64,000 nucleotides of DNA from positions 24,298-88,297 of the forward strand of contig QNGE01003286.1 of NCBI GenBank assembly GCA_008508345.1. The letters are read 5' to 3'. A program made the translations under genes and the position numbers. The DNA is from Paragonimus westermani. Lineage: Eukaryota; Platyhelminthes; Trematoda; Plagiorchiida; Troglotrematidae. The notes under the pieces were generated by a model. The model did not search any database, was not told where the DNA came from, and saw only the letters and a list, made by a program, of their open reading frames with translations. This document shows positions 27,656 through 39,490 of this stretch, one piece after another; the first letter of the stretch is position 1; each line of letters starts with the position of its first letter.

Positions 27656-28289
27656 CTTTTGTTTTATTCGATCAAAGTGAGTCAAACACTGAGTGACTTG
27701 GTTATTTTGTTGGCTGTCGGAATAGAATTGTCTCTGAACTAACTAGTGGAATCTAGCAAGGACTGGTCTTGACGTATTCTAAACTATGCGAAAAGAAGTA
27801 CACTATAGAATGTCCTTACACGATCCTAGATTTTTCTACGCATGTGTTATCACCATAGATGGATGGGTTGTTATACGTTGTGATAGATAGTGCCAATTCT
27901 GCACATTGTTCAGACTGAAAGTTACGAGGTTATAACTGTTAGTCTTTACGGCATCCAGAATTTGTTGCCAAGCTACAGTAAGAGCGTTAGCTGGCTTGAA
28001 CTCGGAAAAGGCGTGACGGCCACATATTAATTATTAGAATCCAGGAAATTTTGAGTAGTAGAACTAGATTATAACCAAGGATTTATTTGCGCTTAACGGT
28101 AACTTAAGAGCAGCGATTTGGGGAGAGCCACATATCACGGAATGCCTTTGAGTTAGCTACTGTTCTAAGAAGCTCTACGAAAAGTGTATGACGGTCATTA
28201 TTTCATTCTGAATTCATATTACCAAGCCGTCATTGGAGCAATAAGTTCAGATGTTTTGAGTGTATAATAAAATCTCTGCTACCCCGTAG

Positions 28290-28800
28290 CGAGTCATAAT
28301 TATCAGTAACCATATGTGAGGAGCATCGTCCATGTTTTGCACTGGTCGCTTGTTGGACGGTGGTTTGTTGAAGATCAGTGGTGAGTTACCAAATCGGAGG
28401 TGCGAGTATTCTAGCTGTCGATGGCGAAGAGAGATATGCCCAAAAGTGCACAACGAACGGATTGGGGACAGCATGGGCGACCGGATGAGTCATCGCTAAA
28501 CTGGATCGGACCAACAGACGAGACGTGGGAGTGAAAATGGGATGGATGATCAGATTGGGGCACGATTCTCCAATCACTCGGGGGAATATCTCGACACGAT
28601 CGTAGAATACGGTTAAAACCTGTAGCGGACAGATTGCGAACAACACGAGCGATCGGATGAGCCATTGCTCAACGAGATCGGAGCAACGATCACACACACA
28701 AACCAGGCAGAAGTGCACTCGACTTGTGAACGGAAACCGGGGTTGTGGTTCGCAATGCTGATTCATAATCGCGAGCTCGCGCGTAGCATGGCAAACAGCG
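28290..28800 (-). repeat. Unclassified GC-richer repeat, copy 2, with an internal duplication
   Basis: This is the reverse-oriented partner of 20765-21125. It is longer because a block of about 130 bases appears twice: ATGGCTCATCCGATCGCTCG near 28660 and ATGACTCATCCGGTCGCCCA near 28490, each preceded by a similar GATC-rich lead. A minus-strand ORF of 126 codons (28386-28766) crosses it. Overlapping ORFs in other frames, and the lack of frame agreement with copy 1, argue against a conserved protein. Confidence 0.58.
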
Positions 28801-29894
28801 AGTCGGGCAATGAAGATTGCTTTAGTGAACGCCTTTTTCGCTACAAATGCTACAACCCAATAAACCCTGTATTAGATTCCCTAGTTCAACACATTTTTCC
28901 CTTACTAGATGGAGGTTTAAAGATTGTTAAGAATCGAATTTGCGCACTTTAATGGTCCACATGAGTCAATGGCGTAAGCAGACTATATGTGGTCTAACAA
29001 TCCTGTAGCTCTATTACTGTCCACTTGTAAGAACTGGAGTCATTTTAAACAAAGAAGTGTTTACTCTGAGGTTCCGGAAGAGTAATTTTGCAGCGGAAGC
29101 ATCTAATTCAAAATGTCTTGCTATTCGAAGGTTTCTGGGGAAAAAATGATTTTCTTGGGCGGTCCTTCCCAATACGGTAGCATGATCTTTGATATATTAC
29201 TACCTATCTTGTATACATATATGAGAAAAACATATCAGTCTAATTTCAATAAGAGTTCGTCCAGTATTTTCTCCTGTTCATTTTTAATTTGAAAGTTTGT
29301 TGGCAGTCCAGATTACCATAACTTTACTTGATGAACATTTCTCCTATGAACCCTAACTTGCATAATATCCCATAATATTTCTCAAAAAAAACGACATTAA
29401 ACACAGAGTTTTTTGTCACAATTGGTAACAGAAACAACTAATAACTCACCATGTTCAAAGCTATAATTGGAAGCTACATGGTTAAGTAGCTGAAAACGAC
29501 TTACCCCAAACGATATAGCAATATGAGAGAAAATACGGTTTAAAATAAAATTTAATGAATGCGCTTTTCAAACTCCATTGTGACACGTGATTAGTTGCAT
29601 GGTCTGTTGCTTATTGACTATTTTTTGGTTGGAAGTTCAGTTGATTGTAGTGGCTTTTGATGCTCAGTCACAAGCCAACTAGTTTCGCAGGTGGGGCGTC
29701 TCGTGTTGTTTACATAAAAGCTGACTTGGCGATCAAGTTTTTCTACGTGATAGTTTCTGGTTCACATTTCTGCTCGTCTACTCCTACCTAATGAATCCTA
29801 TGACTGATTAAACCCGTCACAGTGAAATGTTTTCCTGAAAGTAACCAGTGAATGAAGTTAAGATTACTCAGTTCCGTATACGGTTTGGAGATAC

Positions 29895-29965
29895 TCAGTC
29901 AGCCGGTCAGCGCATCTAACTCGTCATGCGTCGGTGACTTAGTTCTATAAACTCATTCTCAATAA
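29895..29965 (+). repeat. tRNA-like segment, decayed
   Basis: The word ACTCAGTCAGCCGGTCAGCG resembles a tRNA D-arm and A box. GGTGACTTAGTTCTATAA, about 30 bases on, sits where a T-arm (GGTTCRAATCC) would be but has lost the consensus. It is read as a tRNA-derived repeat remnant of a family different from copies 1-6. No intact cloverleaf can be drawn. Confidence 0.3.
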
Positions 29966-30248
29966 CCAGATCTTCCAGTCTTTGCGATACAAATAATCCC
30001 TGTCAATCTTAGCCAATCACAGTAACTAAATTCTTGTTGGAATTCAGATCGGTACATTTCAGAAATCTGCCCAAACAGCAGCTGCAACTCATTAGCAAAT
30101 TCTCAACCGTTGATCAGGGTGACAAAGATGAAGTGACAGGTTGCATCTTGCTCGTATAATGAGCTTTTCCTATTAGTGTCATGATTCGGTACATTTCTGT
30201 ATAAAACCATCGGAAAATTTCCACCCAAAATTCATTCATTTGCTTTCG

Positions 30249-30290
30249 TTATTATCATATTATCATATCATATTATCATATCATATATCA
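30249..30290 (+). repeat. Short tandem repeat, ATTATCATATC-type
   Basis: Roughly four units alternate TATCATAT and TATTATCA within about 40 bases. This is simple-sequence DNA with no gene context. Confidence 0.75.
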
Positions 30291-32297
30291 AAAGTGTGCT
30301 TTTCAGTGGAATGAAATTTTTTCATTCATTCCCATGCAGGCGATGCGACCAAGAGGTACGAGTCGTTAAGCCAGTTCAAAATTCAAGGTTCTATACTCTA
30401 TGTACGCGCTGCCGTTTCATATTGAAAGTCACACGTGTTGAATAGTATCAGGCAATCCGAATTCAGACAGCAGAAGCATTCGGGGAAACAGAAGCTCGAG
30501 CCAGCGACCGTGTGATCACTGTACAGACTTGGTTGTTACTGAGTCACAATGCCCTCAAAAGTATCCTTAGCGCAGCTTTTGTAAACTGTTAGGCTGTTTA
30601 GTTTTGCATGTTGGGTACCGTCAAAAAATTTGAATATTACCGAGGAATTTCACTTACAGATCGATAATAATTACACGACCGGATATCAGTTGAAGTTTTC
30701 GTAGAATCGATGAACGTTATAGCTTCTAACCAGTCGTTACAGGTTAAATTGGCTGACTGTTGAAACCCTATTGATTAACTTGACCAGCCTTCGCCCACAC
30801 AAGCCATGTAAGCCATATAAACGCTCATGGTGTGTTGATAGGTCGAGTTCCTTTGCATCATTTCTTTAAGTCGTTACAAATAACAGAAATTAACTTTACG
30901 CAGCAAAACGTTGTGTAGCTGGTAAAAAGAATCACACAGTGAACACATATTACATTAGCAGTCAGCATTGTGAACGCTGCTTAAAGTCCACTGCCTAAGA
31001 TATCTTGCAAATAAATGGTAATTATTTGTCAGCATAGCTCACGAAATTGTTGTTCGTATGCCGTGAACACCCGTGCATATATCGTCTACGTTTCTGAGTC
31101 AGCTGGAAGATTTCCTTTGAAGGGCACAAGTTGATTTTCGCCCACCACATAGAACAGTCGAAGACTTCAATTCATCAAAAATACGATGCAGCTTCAAAAA
31201 AGAGAACTTCGCAACCCATATGCATCTGGTGGTGTATTTAGCGTTTCGTGAGTTTTATTGATGTGTCCCAGAAAAGTTGCTGTCGGGCTGATGAGTTTCA
31301 TATACTAGACACGACAACTCTTCTTCAGCGGGAACAGTTCGCCGCTGCTCAATATTCGTTGATCAGTAGCCAAGTGTAACATGCCTTACGTGCAAATGTG
31401 AACATGCATCTACCTACTCAAATCATTTCACAGATAAACCAACATAATTTCGGATGCCATCCCGCTTAACAGGCATCTATAAGAGTATGTCTCTCCCATA
31501 CTGTCTGATATGCGTTTGGAGAGCGCCGGAGTGAAAAAATCGAAACGTGGGTGAAAACCATTCCAAACGGATGGGCAACAGCGAAAATCTGTTAGACCAA
31601 TAAGGCCCTGACAAAGTTAGAAGTGGCTCCAAATAAATGGATATGCATTTGATGAGTACCGTTTATCCAATAAGAATTCAAAGAGGAGTTATTTAGTGAA
31701 CTTTGATACTAAAATAATTAGGGAAGCACATTAGTAACAATGTTGCCAAAAACTATTCTGCCTAATGAACAGACGTCACACCAATTAACGAGGCCTAGAG
31801 GAGGGAAAATGCAACGAGGACGTGCTGAAAAATGAGCTCATGATGTCAATCAGTGCCTGGTTTTACCCCATTTATCACATTCTGCATTAGACTATAAAAC
31901 TTGGACCGCCCACATTTTTCATAAGCCATAGCGAAATACCAAGCTGCCAAAAACATAACCCAGTCGACTGAAACTAAGCTAATGTGAAAACTGAGAACGT
32001 TGTCTACCATTCGTAGTTCAACATACTTTCATTCCAAGGACATAGATTTATAAAAAGTATGTTTTTAATGTGATTCATAAGTGTACTCTCTATCCATTTT
32101 GTAGCTTGGTCGGAACCCACGCAGAGATTTAGTGCGACCTATTCTTATGACTGTACGGGAGCTGATGCGAAAATCACAGCAGACGGTGAGTTTAGACAGT
32201 AATTAAATAACTAATGTACAGTCGTCTATGGATAAGGTTTTTCACTCCGGTTTCCTGTTTTTTAAACAGAGTGCACTAATCATTAGGTTAGAAAGGT

Positions 32298-33715
32298 TAA
32301 ACAAAACTACAAGGTGCGGGTATCATGTTGCTTAACAAAACAGATTATATCAACAAAATACACATCATATTAGATGATCAGGTGAAGTTTCAAAAGATGA
32401 AGAATGAAAAGAATAAAACTCCACAAATCGAGAAAGCAATATCAAAATCCTTACGGTATTTAAAACAGACGGGAATTATTGATTCAACTACATTTGAAAG
32501 AATTCGCCCCATCGGAGTCATGATTCCGAGACTGTACGGGTTACCTAAAATTCACAAAGTCGGGGTACCACTCAGACCAATTTTGGACATGTGTAACTCT
32601 CCATATCACCCTCTAGCTAAGTGGTTGTCACAAATACTAGATCCCGTCAGGCGGATACTTTCAACACACAGCTCACGCGAATCATGTGACCTCGTGAATG
32701 AGATTTAGAATGCCAGTCTAACTGGGCAATCAATGTTTTCTCTCGACGTCACATCCTGGTTTACCAACGTCCCATTAAATGAGACCATAGATTACCTGTG
32801 TGATTATATTGAGAACAGTGACACAGATATTCAGATACCGTCGGTCGAACTCAAACAGTTACTTTATCTGTGCACTTACAACGTACATTTTAAGTTCAAT
32901 GAAGGAATCTACCGACAAAAGGATGGTATCTCAATAGGATCACCGCTGGGACCATTGTTTGCGGACATTTTCGTGGCGAAATTAGATAACGAACAGTTGA
33001 GTCCAACAATTCACCAATGCAATTTTTATAGGAGGTATGTTGACGACATCCTTTGAGTACTCGATGACAACGTGGACCCAATCGACATGTTGGCAACATT
33101 CTACTCCGAGCACCAAAATTTACAATTTTCGTTGGAGACCGAAATGAATAGCCAATTAGGCTTTCTGGATGTACGTTTGCGTCTCCGTGCTGATGGCTCA
33201 ATTCAGCGAGTGATACATAAAAATGATACTTGGGATGATCAGTATATTCATTTCAATAGTTTCATACCACTTGCTTTGAAAAGAAATCTGAACAACTGAT
33301 TGACGGGAAGAGCCTTAAGGATTTGCACGGAAGACAAAATTGCGCAAGAATTAACATTCATACGTACAATATTCATATAGAATGGCTATCCGGAAAGGTT
33401 CATTGATAGAGCCATGCAGCAGCGGAGTGTAAGAGACCAGCTGTACCTTGTAGAAAAGAAAACAGTGCATATCGGATCACCATTTAAAGGCGATACTTTA
33501 CCCAAAACTATTACACCTAGGCTCACAAGCGCAGTCAACAGAACATTCTACGCCGTTAAATTACGAGTCCACTTTACGTCCAATCCGGCTTTGTGCCCAC
33601 GCCTAAAAGATAAAGTGCTTATTTCTGCAGCCTCGTTTTGTGAAAACCAGAATGATGTTACAGTTATCGACACAGTCAATCATAAATCAATGGTTTACAT
33701 TGGTGCTTAACTTCC
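32298..33715 (+). pseudogene. Penelope-like element reverse transcriptase remnant
   Basis: About 1.4 kb reads in a single frame with four in-frame stops: TAG at 32706, TGA at 33054, TGA at 33297 and TAG at 33378. No frameshift is seen. The order fits a Penelope-like RT: a GAGIMLLNKTDYI lead, LPKIHKVGVPLRPI, motif A SLDVTSWFTNVPL, motif B DGISIGSPLGPLFADIF, motif C YRRYVDDIL with the Asp pair intact, then thumb sequence including GFLDV and a GSPFKGDTL segment. It ends at a stop after VYIGA, which may be the start of the GIY-YIG endonuclease region; the rest is missing. The 5' end is also truncated. Penelope elements prime at exposed 3' ends and often sit near telomeres or in introns. This copy is dead but fairly young. 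Confidence 0.85.
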
Positions 33716-35993
33716 ACACAACCATGAGGAGAACAAGCCCTAACTGGGAGAGAAAGCAGAAAAACCTACATGTCAAGTGAAGTATTCAACGGCAAGGTGA
33801 TTGCAGCTTATAAATGAACAACCGAGTTAGAATTAAAAGTAGGATATTAGCAGCAAAGCAGCTTCCTCAAAACTTTCACTATTCAACGTCAATAAGTTCA
33901 CTTACTTCGCAGATAACTTGGCCAACCAACGACATCAGTCACGTGACTGAAGCTAATTAGACGTTGTCTCAACTGAGGTTCTCAAACGCCGACTCTGTGG
34001 GTCGCGGGGCTCATAGTCAAATATGTGAATCACGATCACATCAGATAATTCTTTAGGGATTAACTACATATCTCAGTAACAGGTCACATCTTATCTATCT
34101 CGTATCTTATACCAGTCTGCTGCAGATCTGCAGTGTGCTTAATTCAGTGAATGACCAACTGGCATGCATGTCCGGTTTTCGTCTCAAAACAGAATGTTCA
34201 AAATGTGTACTAGAGGTGAATTTCAAGATTCGTAGATGACATTTGTGTTTTTCACATCAGGTAAAAGCGTCCAGTTTATCACAGTTAACGTTAACTCGAA
34301 TAGCTGTATAAGGTAAATGTATTCATCGAGGTGAACAAAATGTTGCTTCCGTAAACGGTCGTAATGAAAAAGCCAATTAGGAATGATCTAATGCTCAATC
34401 GTGCGAGGTCTGTGTTAACAGAATCGAGGTAATCAAAGAAGGATACGAAAGATAAACCACGATTCGTAGGCAAGCAAAGTGATTCGGGAACCGGTGGTCT
34501 AGGACCAGGCGCTTTATTATACTAACAGATAGGCTGCTCCTTCAAACATTTGTTTGACATTGGCATCCGGATGAATCAAAACACAAAAGAAATCGACAGC
34601 GCAACAGTGGGTTAGGTTTGACCATTACAAAAACGTAAATCTTTGTAAACATTCAATCATACGGAAGGATGTTCAAACTAGTTCTCTAACGTTATGACTT
34701 CACAAGCTTGTAGTCTGTGACTAAAAATAGAGCAGTAGGGAAAATTCTGAAGAAGAAGTGTCTCATAATTCTGCTGTCGGAAATTCACATTTACTCCCCA
34801 TAGGCAACCAACTAGTTCACTAGCCACTTTGAAGAAATGTGTGTGAATTGCGTTTAGAATTTTGATGCATTATAATAACGGAGCCCTGTTAAAAACAACC
34901 CTGACTTTTGTCATTTCAGTGTAAGCTAAATAGAGCCTTATAACATAGTATGGGTGAGTGTACAGTTGGAACAGGACAAGTGTCAACGGATGACGTGGAA
35001 GCGAACAAATGTGCACACATTTTTGGAAGCAAAACATCACAAGTGATGTAATAATGGTTATCAAGTGCATTAGTATTCATTTATTTCTATGAAACTAACG
35101 AAAGAGCCAAAGAAGAAATGGTGTCGTTCGTCGAAACATTCGTGAGAAGCGTAGTTTAAACGTATGGTGTGTCCGTAAATAAGATACAGAGTGATCAAGA
35201 AGCATTTTGCGAGGACGTTTGTCATAAATTCCATAGTGTTTAGGCGTATATTCATGTAGTGAACAAGATAGGGCGATATCATCGCTTTTAGTGAAATTTA
35301 TAAAAGAAAGACATATTTGTGAACCGGTAACCAACATACACAACAGTAAAACAACATAATCTGAAAAATAATGCGGAAGCGAATTTGAAAAAAATTGATT
35401 GTCTGAGGAAACAAACATGATTTCATCTATGGGAATATAGTATGCTTATGTGAGCTGACCAACGTAAGTTAGGTGGATGTGTACTCTTGAAAACTATAAA
35501 TGTGTGAACAAGGGAAGAGCAGTTGATTACATTAAACACAGACTGCGTTCTAATGATGGCAGAATCTACAACACGGTCTTAGTGGAAATTAGTTACTTCG
35601 ATAAAATAGCCACTACACTAGCCAACTGATGACACCTCCAAGTACATTGTTTCTCTTGTAAACTGGAGTTGCAGAACCCAGTGTATTTGTGAAAATACAG
35701 TAAACTGCAGTACTGTGAAGAACACTATCATCCTTAAAGTTAGTTACTTGGAGAAGTGTAAAAGTATACTTCATAACAGTGTGTGCCAGATACGTCAGAA
35801 TAATGTACTGTAGGTGCATTGATTTTTGGGCACAAAATCCATTACTACGGCGCTCTCACTGTAACGTTACAACATCTTCTTGTGAGTTCATCCGACTAGT
35901 GTACCTCTGATTCTTTGTGTAAAATAACAGTCGGTGAATTTCATCGTTCTCTCTTTGTAACAATAGTTTGTTTGTTGTTCGCTTGTATTCCAG

Positions 35994-36130
35994 ATTAATT
36001 TTCCCCGTTACTTTGGTGCTATGATGAGCGACAATCGAAGCTTTGTTATTCCACGAGATCTGACCGTGTGGGTAGCTGATGCAGAATATTATGAACGCTT
36101 GGGAAATTTCTTATCACAGACTTCGTTCAA
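35994..36130 (+). CDS. M13 peptidase-like gene, visible exon 3
   Basis: The acceptor GTTCGCTTGTATTCCAG and the donor GTGAGT bound 137 bases, open only in the frame that starts on a codon boundary; the other two frames close quickly. The product begins INFPRYFGAMMSDNRSF and continues to VIPRDLTVWVADAEYYERL. INFPRYF fits the INWxxY/F motif of M13 amino-terminal domains. The V-W-V-A-D-A-E-Y-Y-x-x-L segment fits the xVVVxDxEYxxxLxxLLxxT pattern that follows it. The exon ends with two bases of a codon, completed as Asn by the exon at 57747. This is the exon that most clearly supports the family call. Confidence 0.7.
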
Positions 36131-37964
36131 GTGAGTTACGAGAAAGGTGCAAAGAGAAAACTGGTCAGATGTTTGAGAAAATAAAGACTATTTTCAAACC
36201 TTAATAAAATACCGAAGTGGTGGAAAGGATTTAAGGAAGTGAATGACAAAGTAGATTCTGTTTAAAAAAGAAAATCACACTTCTTCAAATAGATTATATT
36301 TCACACGTGTATGACATTGTTAGGCACGCCCAAGGGAAAACAGAACTTTGTCGCCTAATGGAATATGTGGGTGATTTTGCTCGTAAGCGTAAAACGTCCG
36401 AGCACACAAGCACTTGTGGTCAAGTCATCATCCATCGCTCAAAACACGTTCGATCCGTTTACGTAGTTAATGAACTATGTCCAATTAGATGTTGTCATTC
36501 GCTATTGGCATTCTATCTAATGACCCATGGGAATGCCACTAACGCTAGCGCAGCTTATTCTGATCGAATGAAATGGGCCGTGGCGAAGCAATCACCACTA
36601 TATTGAACCACAATATCGTCTTCTTCGGCGGTAAGCTTGCTCATATTAGCCTATCACAATAACCGAAATCACAGGACCACCTCAAGTTGGCTATATCAGT
36701 GGGCTTGCGCTGAGCCTCGTGTTTCTATCGACCCATATCAGTACTCCGTATAAACCCGAAAAAATAAGACAAGAAAGCATGTGTGTATAGGTTTTGTAGT
36801 GTAGCAAGTGCCTGTAGGTTAATCTTTCGGTGAATTGTTGAGTAATCCCTATGAGCAAAAACCTGACTGAAGGGAATAAACGGCCATTACGAATACAGTG
36901 TAAAAGGATAGCCAGAGACATGGAATTAATTGAATTGTGGATGTTAATACAATTGATATTGATTGTGCATCAGTCGATTGATGCACCACATAAACAGGGT
37001 TACACACAAATAGCTGACGATTGGAAGTAACAGGAGAATCATCATGGCTCAACTTCCTAGTAGAAGACGGTATGTTTCAGAAGAGGAGGTTGGGCAACTG
37101 GTTTACAACAAATCAGAAAGACAAAAAGATTCGATAACTTGAGCTCAACGTACCAAGCGCCATGTCTTTCTGGAATGTTCATGGAGTGGGTGCTTATGAT
37201 CTACCGGTCCGAGAGGCCCGGTGTATTCGCAGCTGTGCACGTTACACCGTTGGATAGCCATGTCCTCTCAAGCTGGGGTAATGTCCACATCGCATTCCTT
37301 CAGACGGTCTACTTCAACTATGCTTTCTTCCGTGACATGAACTTTGACGGAGAAGGTTGAACTGCCTCAATGACTCTACTGTAGCATAGCTTTTGGTAAC
37401 CTTGTCAATATTTACATACTTTAGTTAATGAATGGAATACGCCTCAGTGAATGTTCAATAAATTTTCCGGTCACCGGATGTCTCGAATACCTACTGGATA
37501 TCGTGTATCGATGCGGCTCCGATATCGCATATTTAGTTAGAACTATAACACTTGATAAACGCTGAACACCAGAACAACCGCTGTGAATGGAATTTGGATG
37601 AGCATTTTCATTAAATAGCCTACCTATTAAGGACATCATCAATGAGTCTGTAAACCTCTATATAAGGAAGTTTGCTAACGATAGATCCGCGAAAGCAAAA
37701 AATTCCTACGGTGCTGATGTTGGCACTGAACTTGTCAAACCTTCTTCTCAATGTTTGTTAGTGAGTATGAAACCTGTCTTTAAACCAATTCACTGATTGC
37801 TTTCAGGTTGTACGGTCATCACCTAACTAAGGAAGAACTAAATTTTACGAGATGGTAAGAAGTGAATTGCCTACCGTTAGGCAATTAAGCCTCATTAGAA
37901 TAGTCCTGAAACATGTTAGCTGATATTTAGGATGTGAAACATGGAAAAAGACAAACCAATGTCG

Positions 37965-38120
37965 TTGCCACCGTGGCGTGGTGATCAGGTTTGTGCTCCG
38001 TTTTGATCTAGCGGGTTACGCTGAATAGGACTTCGGTTCATGAAGGTTTAACCATGTCACGTTGGCCAAGATTGTTCAGCTGGATAAAAGACAAATTCAG
38101 TCGTCGTGGGTGGTGTCAGT
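37965..38120 (+). repeat. Repeat leader with a tRNA-like promoter word
   Basis: GCCACCGTGGCGTGGTGATC resembles an A-box context, and GGACTTCGGTTCATGAAGG lies about 60 bases on. It precedes the RTE-like LINE by several hundred bases. It could be that element's 5' region or a separate SINE. The assignment is weak. Confidence 0.3.
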
Positions 38121-39116
38121 ACGTTGTGTTTTTGTTCTGCCTCATAAATTTTCTTGCGTGTCTGTGATTTATTTGTCTACACATTAGCATGTATTATGTA
38201 TACCCTATGTTGTATGTATGTCTTCTATGGGCGTGTTGATTTTATAGGTGTGGCTATGGAGCCTGTGCGTAGCTATTGCAATCTGGTTGTTGCTGGTTAT
38301 CGACGATTTTCCGTTTGTATGTTTATATGTGTGTTATCCGCTGCATTGCGGTGTATGCTTGTGAGCAAAAGCTCTTAGTTGAGAATCCTAATCGTTCTGC
38401 TCTCTGAGTCTTAGAGTCTCGGTATGATCCAGAGCTCACACAAAAGAGGATTATTTAACATAAACGACACTGCATGAGCTGTCGCGCAGGATGAAACTGG
38501 TCGCCCCATCTACTGTTTACAGCAGGGTGGATAGGCGAAACTATGCTACTACCAAACCCTTCTACTTCCCCTCCCTTAATGACCCCTCCAGCACGAAGCC
38601 CCAGTAACACGAAACGAGTCTGAGACACGCTGAGGGGTACAAGACACTCTTCGTTGGAACATGGGATATGTGCACTGTGATACTTAAAATTAGGGACATC
38701 GAATAGCCCTGGGAATCGTACGTGAATTGAAACCTCCCACACAAGTAATAAGGAGAAGACCAGGTACTGGTAGCAGTAAGCAATTGTCATTCATGAACTG
38801 AGACGCCGAATTTATGGATGTGCAACAGTATTAGAGAAATCACAGCCTGTCACTGGCTGATCTTATTAGCACATGCAAAATCACAAACTGTATGTTAATT
38901 GGTGGAATACGGAACAGATGAATTGGTGAATAACGGAAGGCACAACCCTGAGACCGTTCATCCAATCCTGATGCTGTATCTTTACCGCGATATTTGGATT
39001 GGCCGTTTGTCAGATCTTCTGCTGTGTCGGGGTTTAGATAACCGGTGAATCGTGATTTCCACCAAAGTGCACACTGCTGGATCGGTGCAGCACCATAGGA
39101 CGGTCAAGCCGCCGAA

Positions 39117-39490
39117 CAGCACTGATCGACAGGGATCTGAGTCGGTACAGAATCGATGTAGCAGCCTTAAGTGAGATAAGGTTTGCAGACCAAGGTAAGC
39201 TCAAAGAAACAGATGGCGGATTAACCTTCTACTGAATAGATTACCTAGAAGGCCACGCTGTAGAGAACGGTGTCTCTTTCACAGCAGCCGACCACATCAG
39301 TGCGCTGATGATAGAAGAAACGCATGGTATCAGCCCTCGAATCACATCCGTGTGCTTGCGATTCACTCCGGATCAATGTAATATTTTTATTAATGTTTAT
39401 GGTCCAACTGTGTGCCACACTGATGACGCAAAGAACCGATTCTACGATCACCTGTCCGCCACAATTTTGTCGCATCGGCAAGTGACCGAC
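39117..39490 (+). pseudogene. RTE-like endonuclease domain, first part
   Basis: One frame runs for about 125 codons and is broken only by a TGA near 39234, where TGG (Trp) is expected after LTFY. ALSEIRF keeps the metal-binding Glu of the endonuclease/exonuclease/phosphatase fold. INVYGPT matches the INVYAPT strand that follows in related elements. Similarity stops at about SHRQVTD, where the reverse-oriented insertion begins. Confidence 0.8.

Larger units (their letters stand above)
14991..35993 (+). other. Intron 2 of the M13-like gene (about 21 kb)
   Basis: The intron begins GTAAGT and ends TTGTATTCCAG. It holds two copies of an unclassified GC-richer repeat (20765-21125 and 28290-28800), a head-to-head SINE pair (27268-27655), a short ATCATATT tandem repeat, a tRNA-like segment near 29.9 kb and a Penelope-like RT remnant (32298-33715). 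I see nothing classifiable in 14991-20412, 21126-27267, 28801-29894, 30291-32297 or 33716-35993. Overlapping ORFs of 83-119 codons on both strands at about 16.86-17.71 kb, and others at 22.3-23.6 kb, have no recognised motif. An AT dinucleotide run lies at about 18609-18624. Confidence 0.5.

Noticed and set aside
28386..28766. 126-codon minus-strand ORF as a gene
   Set aside because: It lies wholly inside the GC-richer repeat, overlaps ORFs in other frames, and the related copy at 20.8 kb does not keep the frame.
37139..37360. 73-codon ORF of higher GC content
   Set aside because: It resembles degraded repeat DNA more than an exon. No splice sites or family could be supported.
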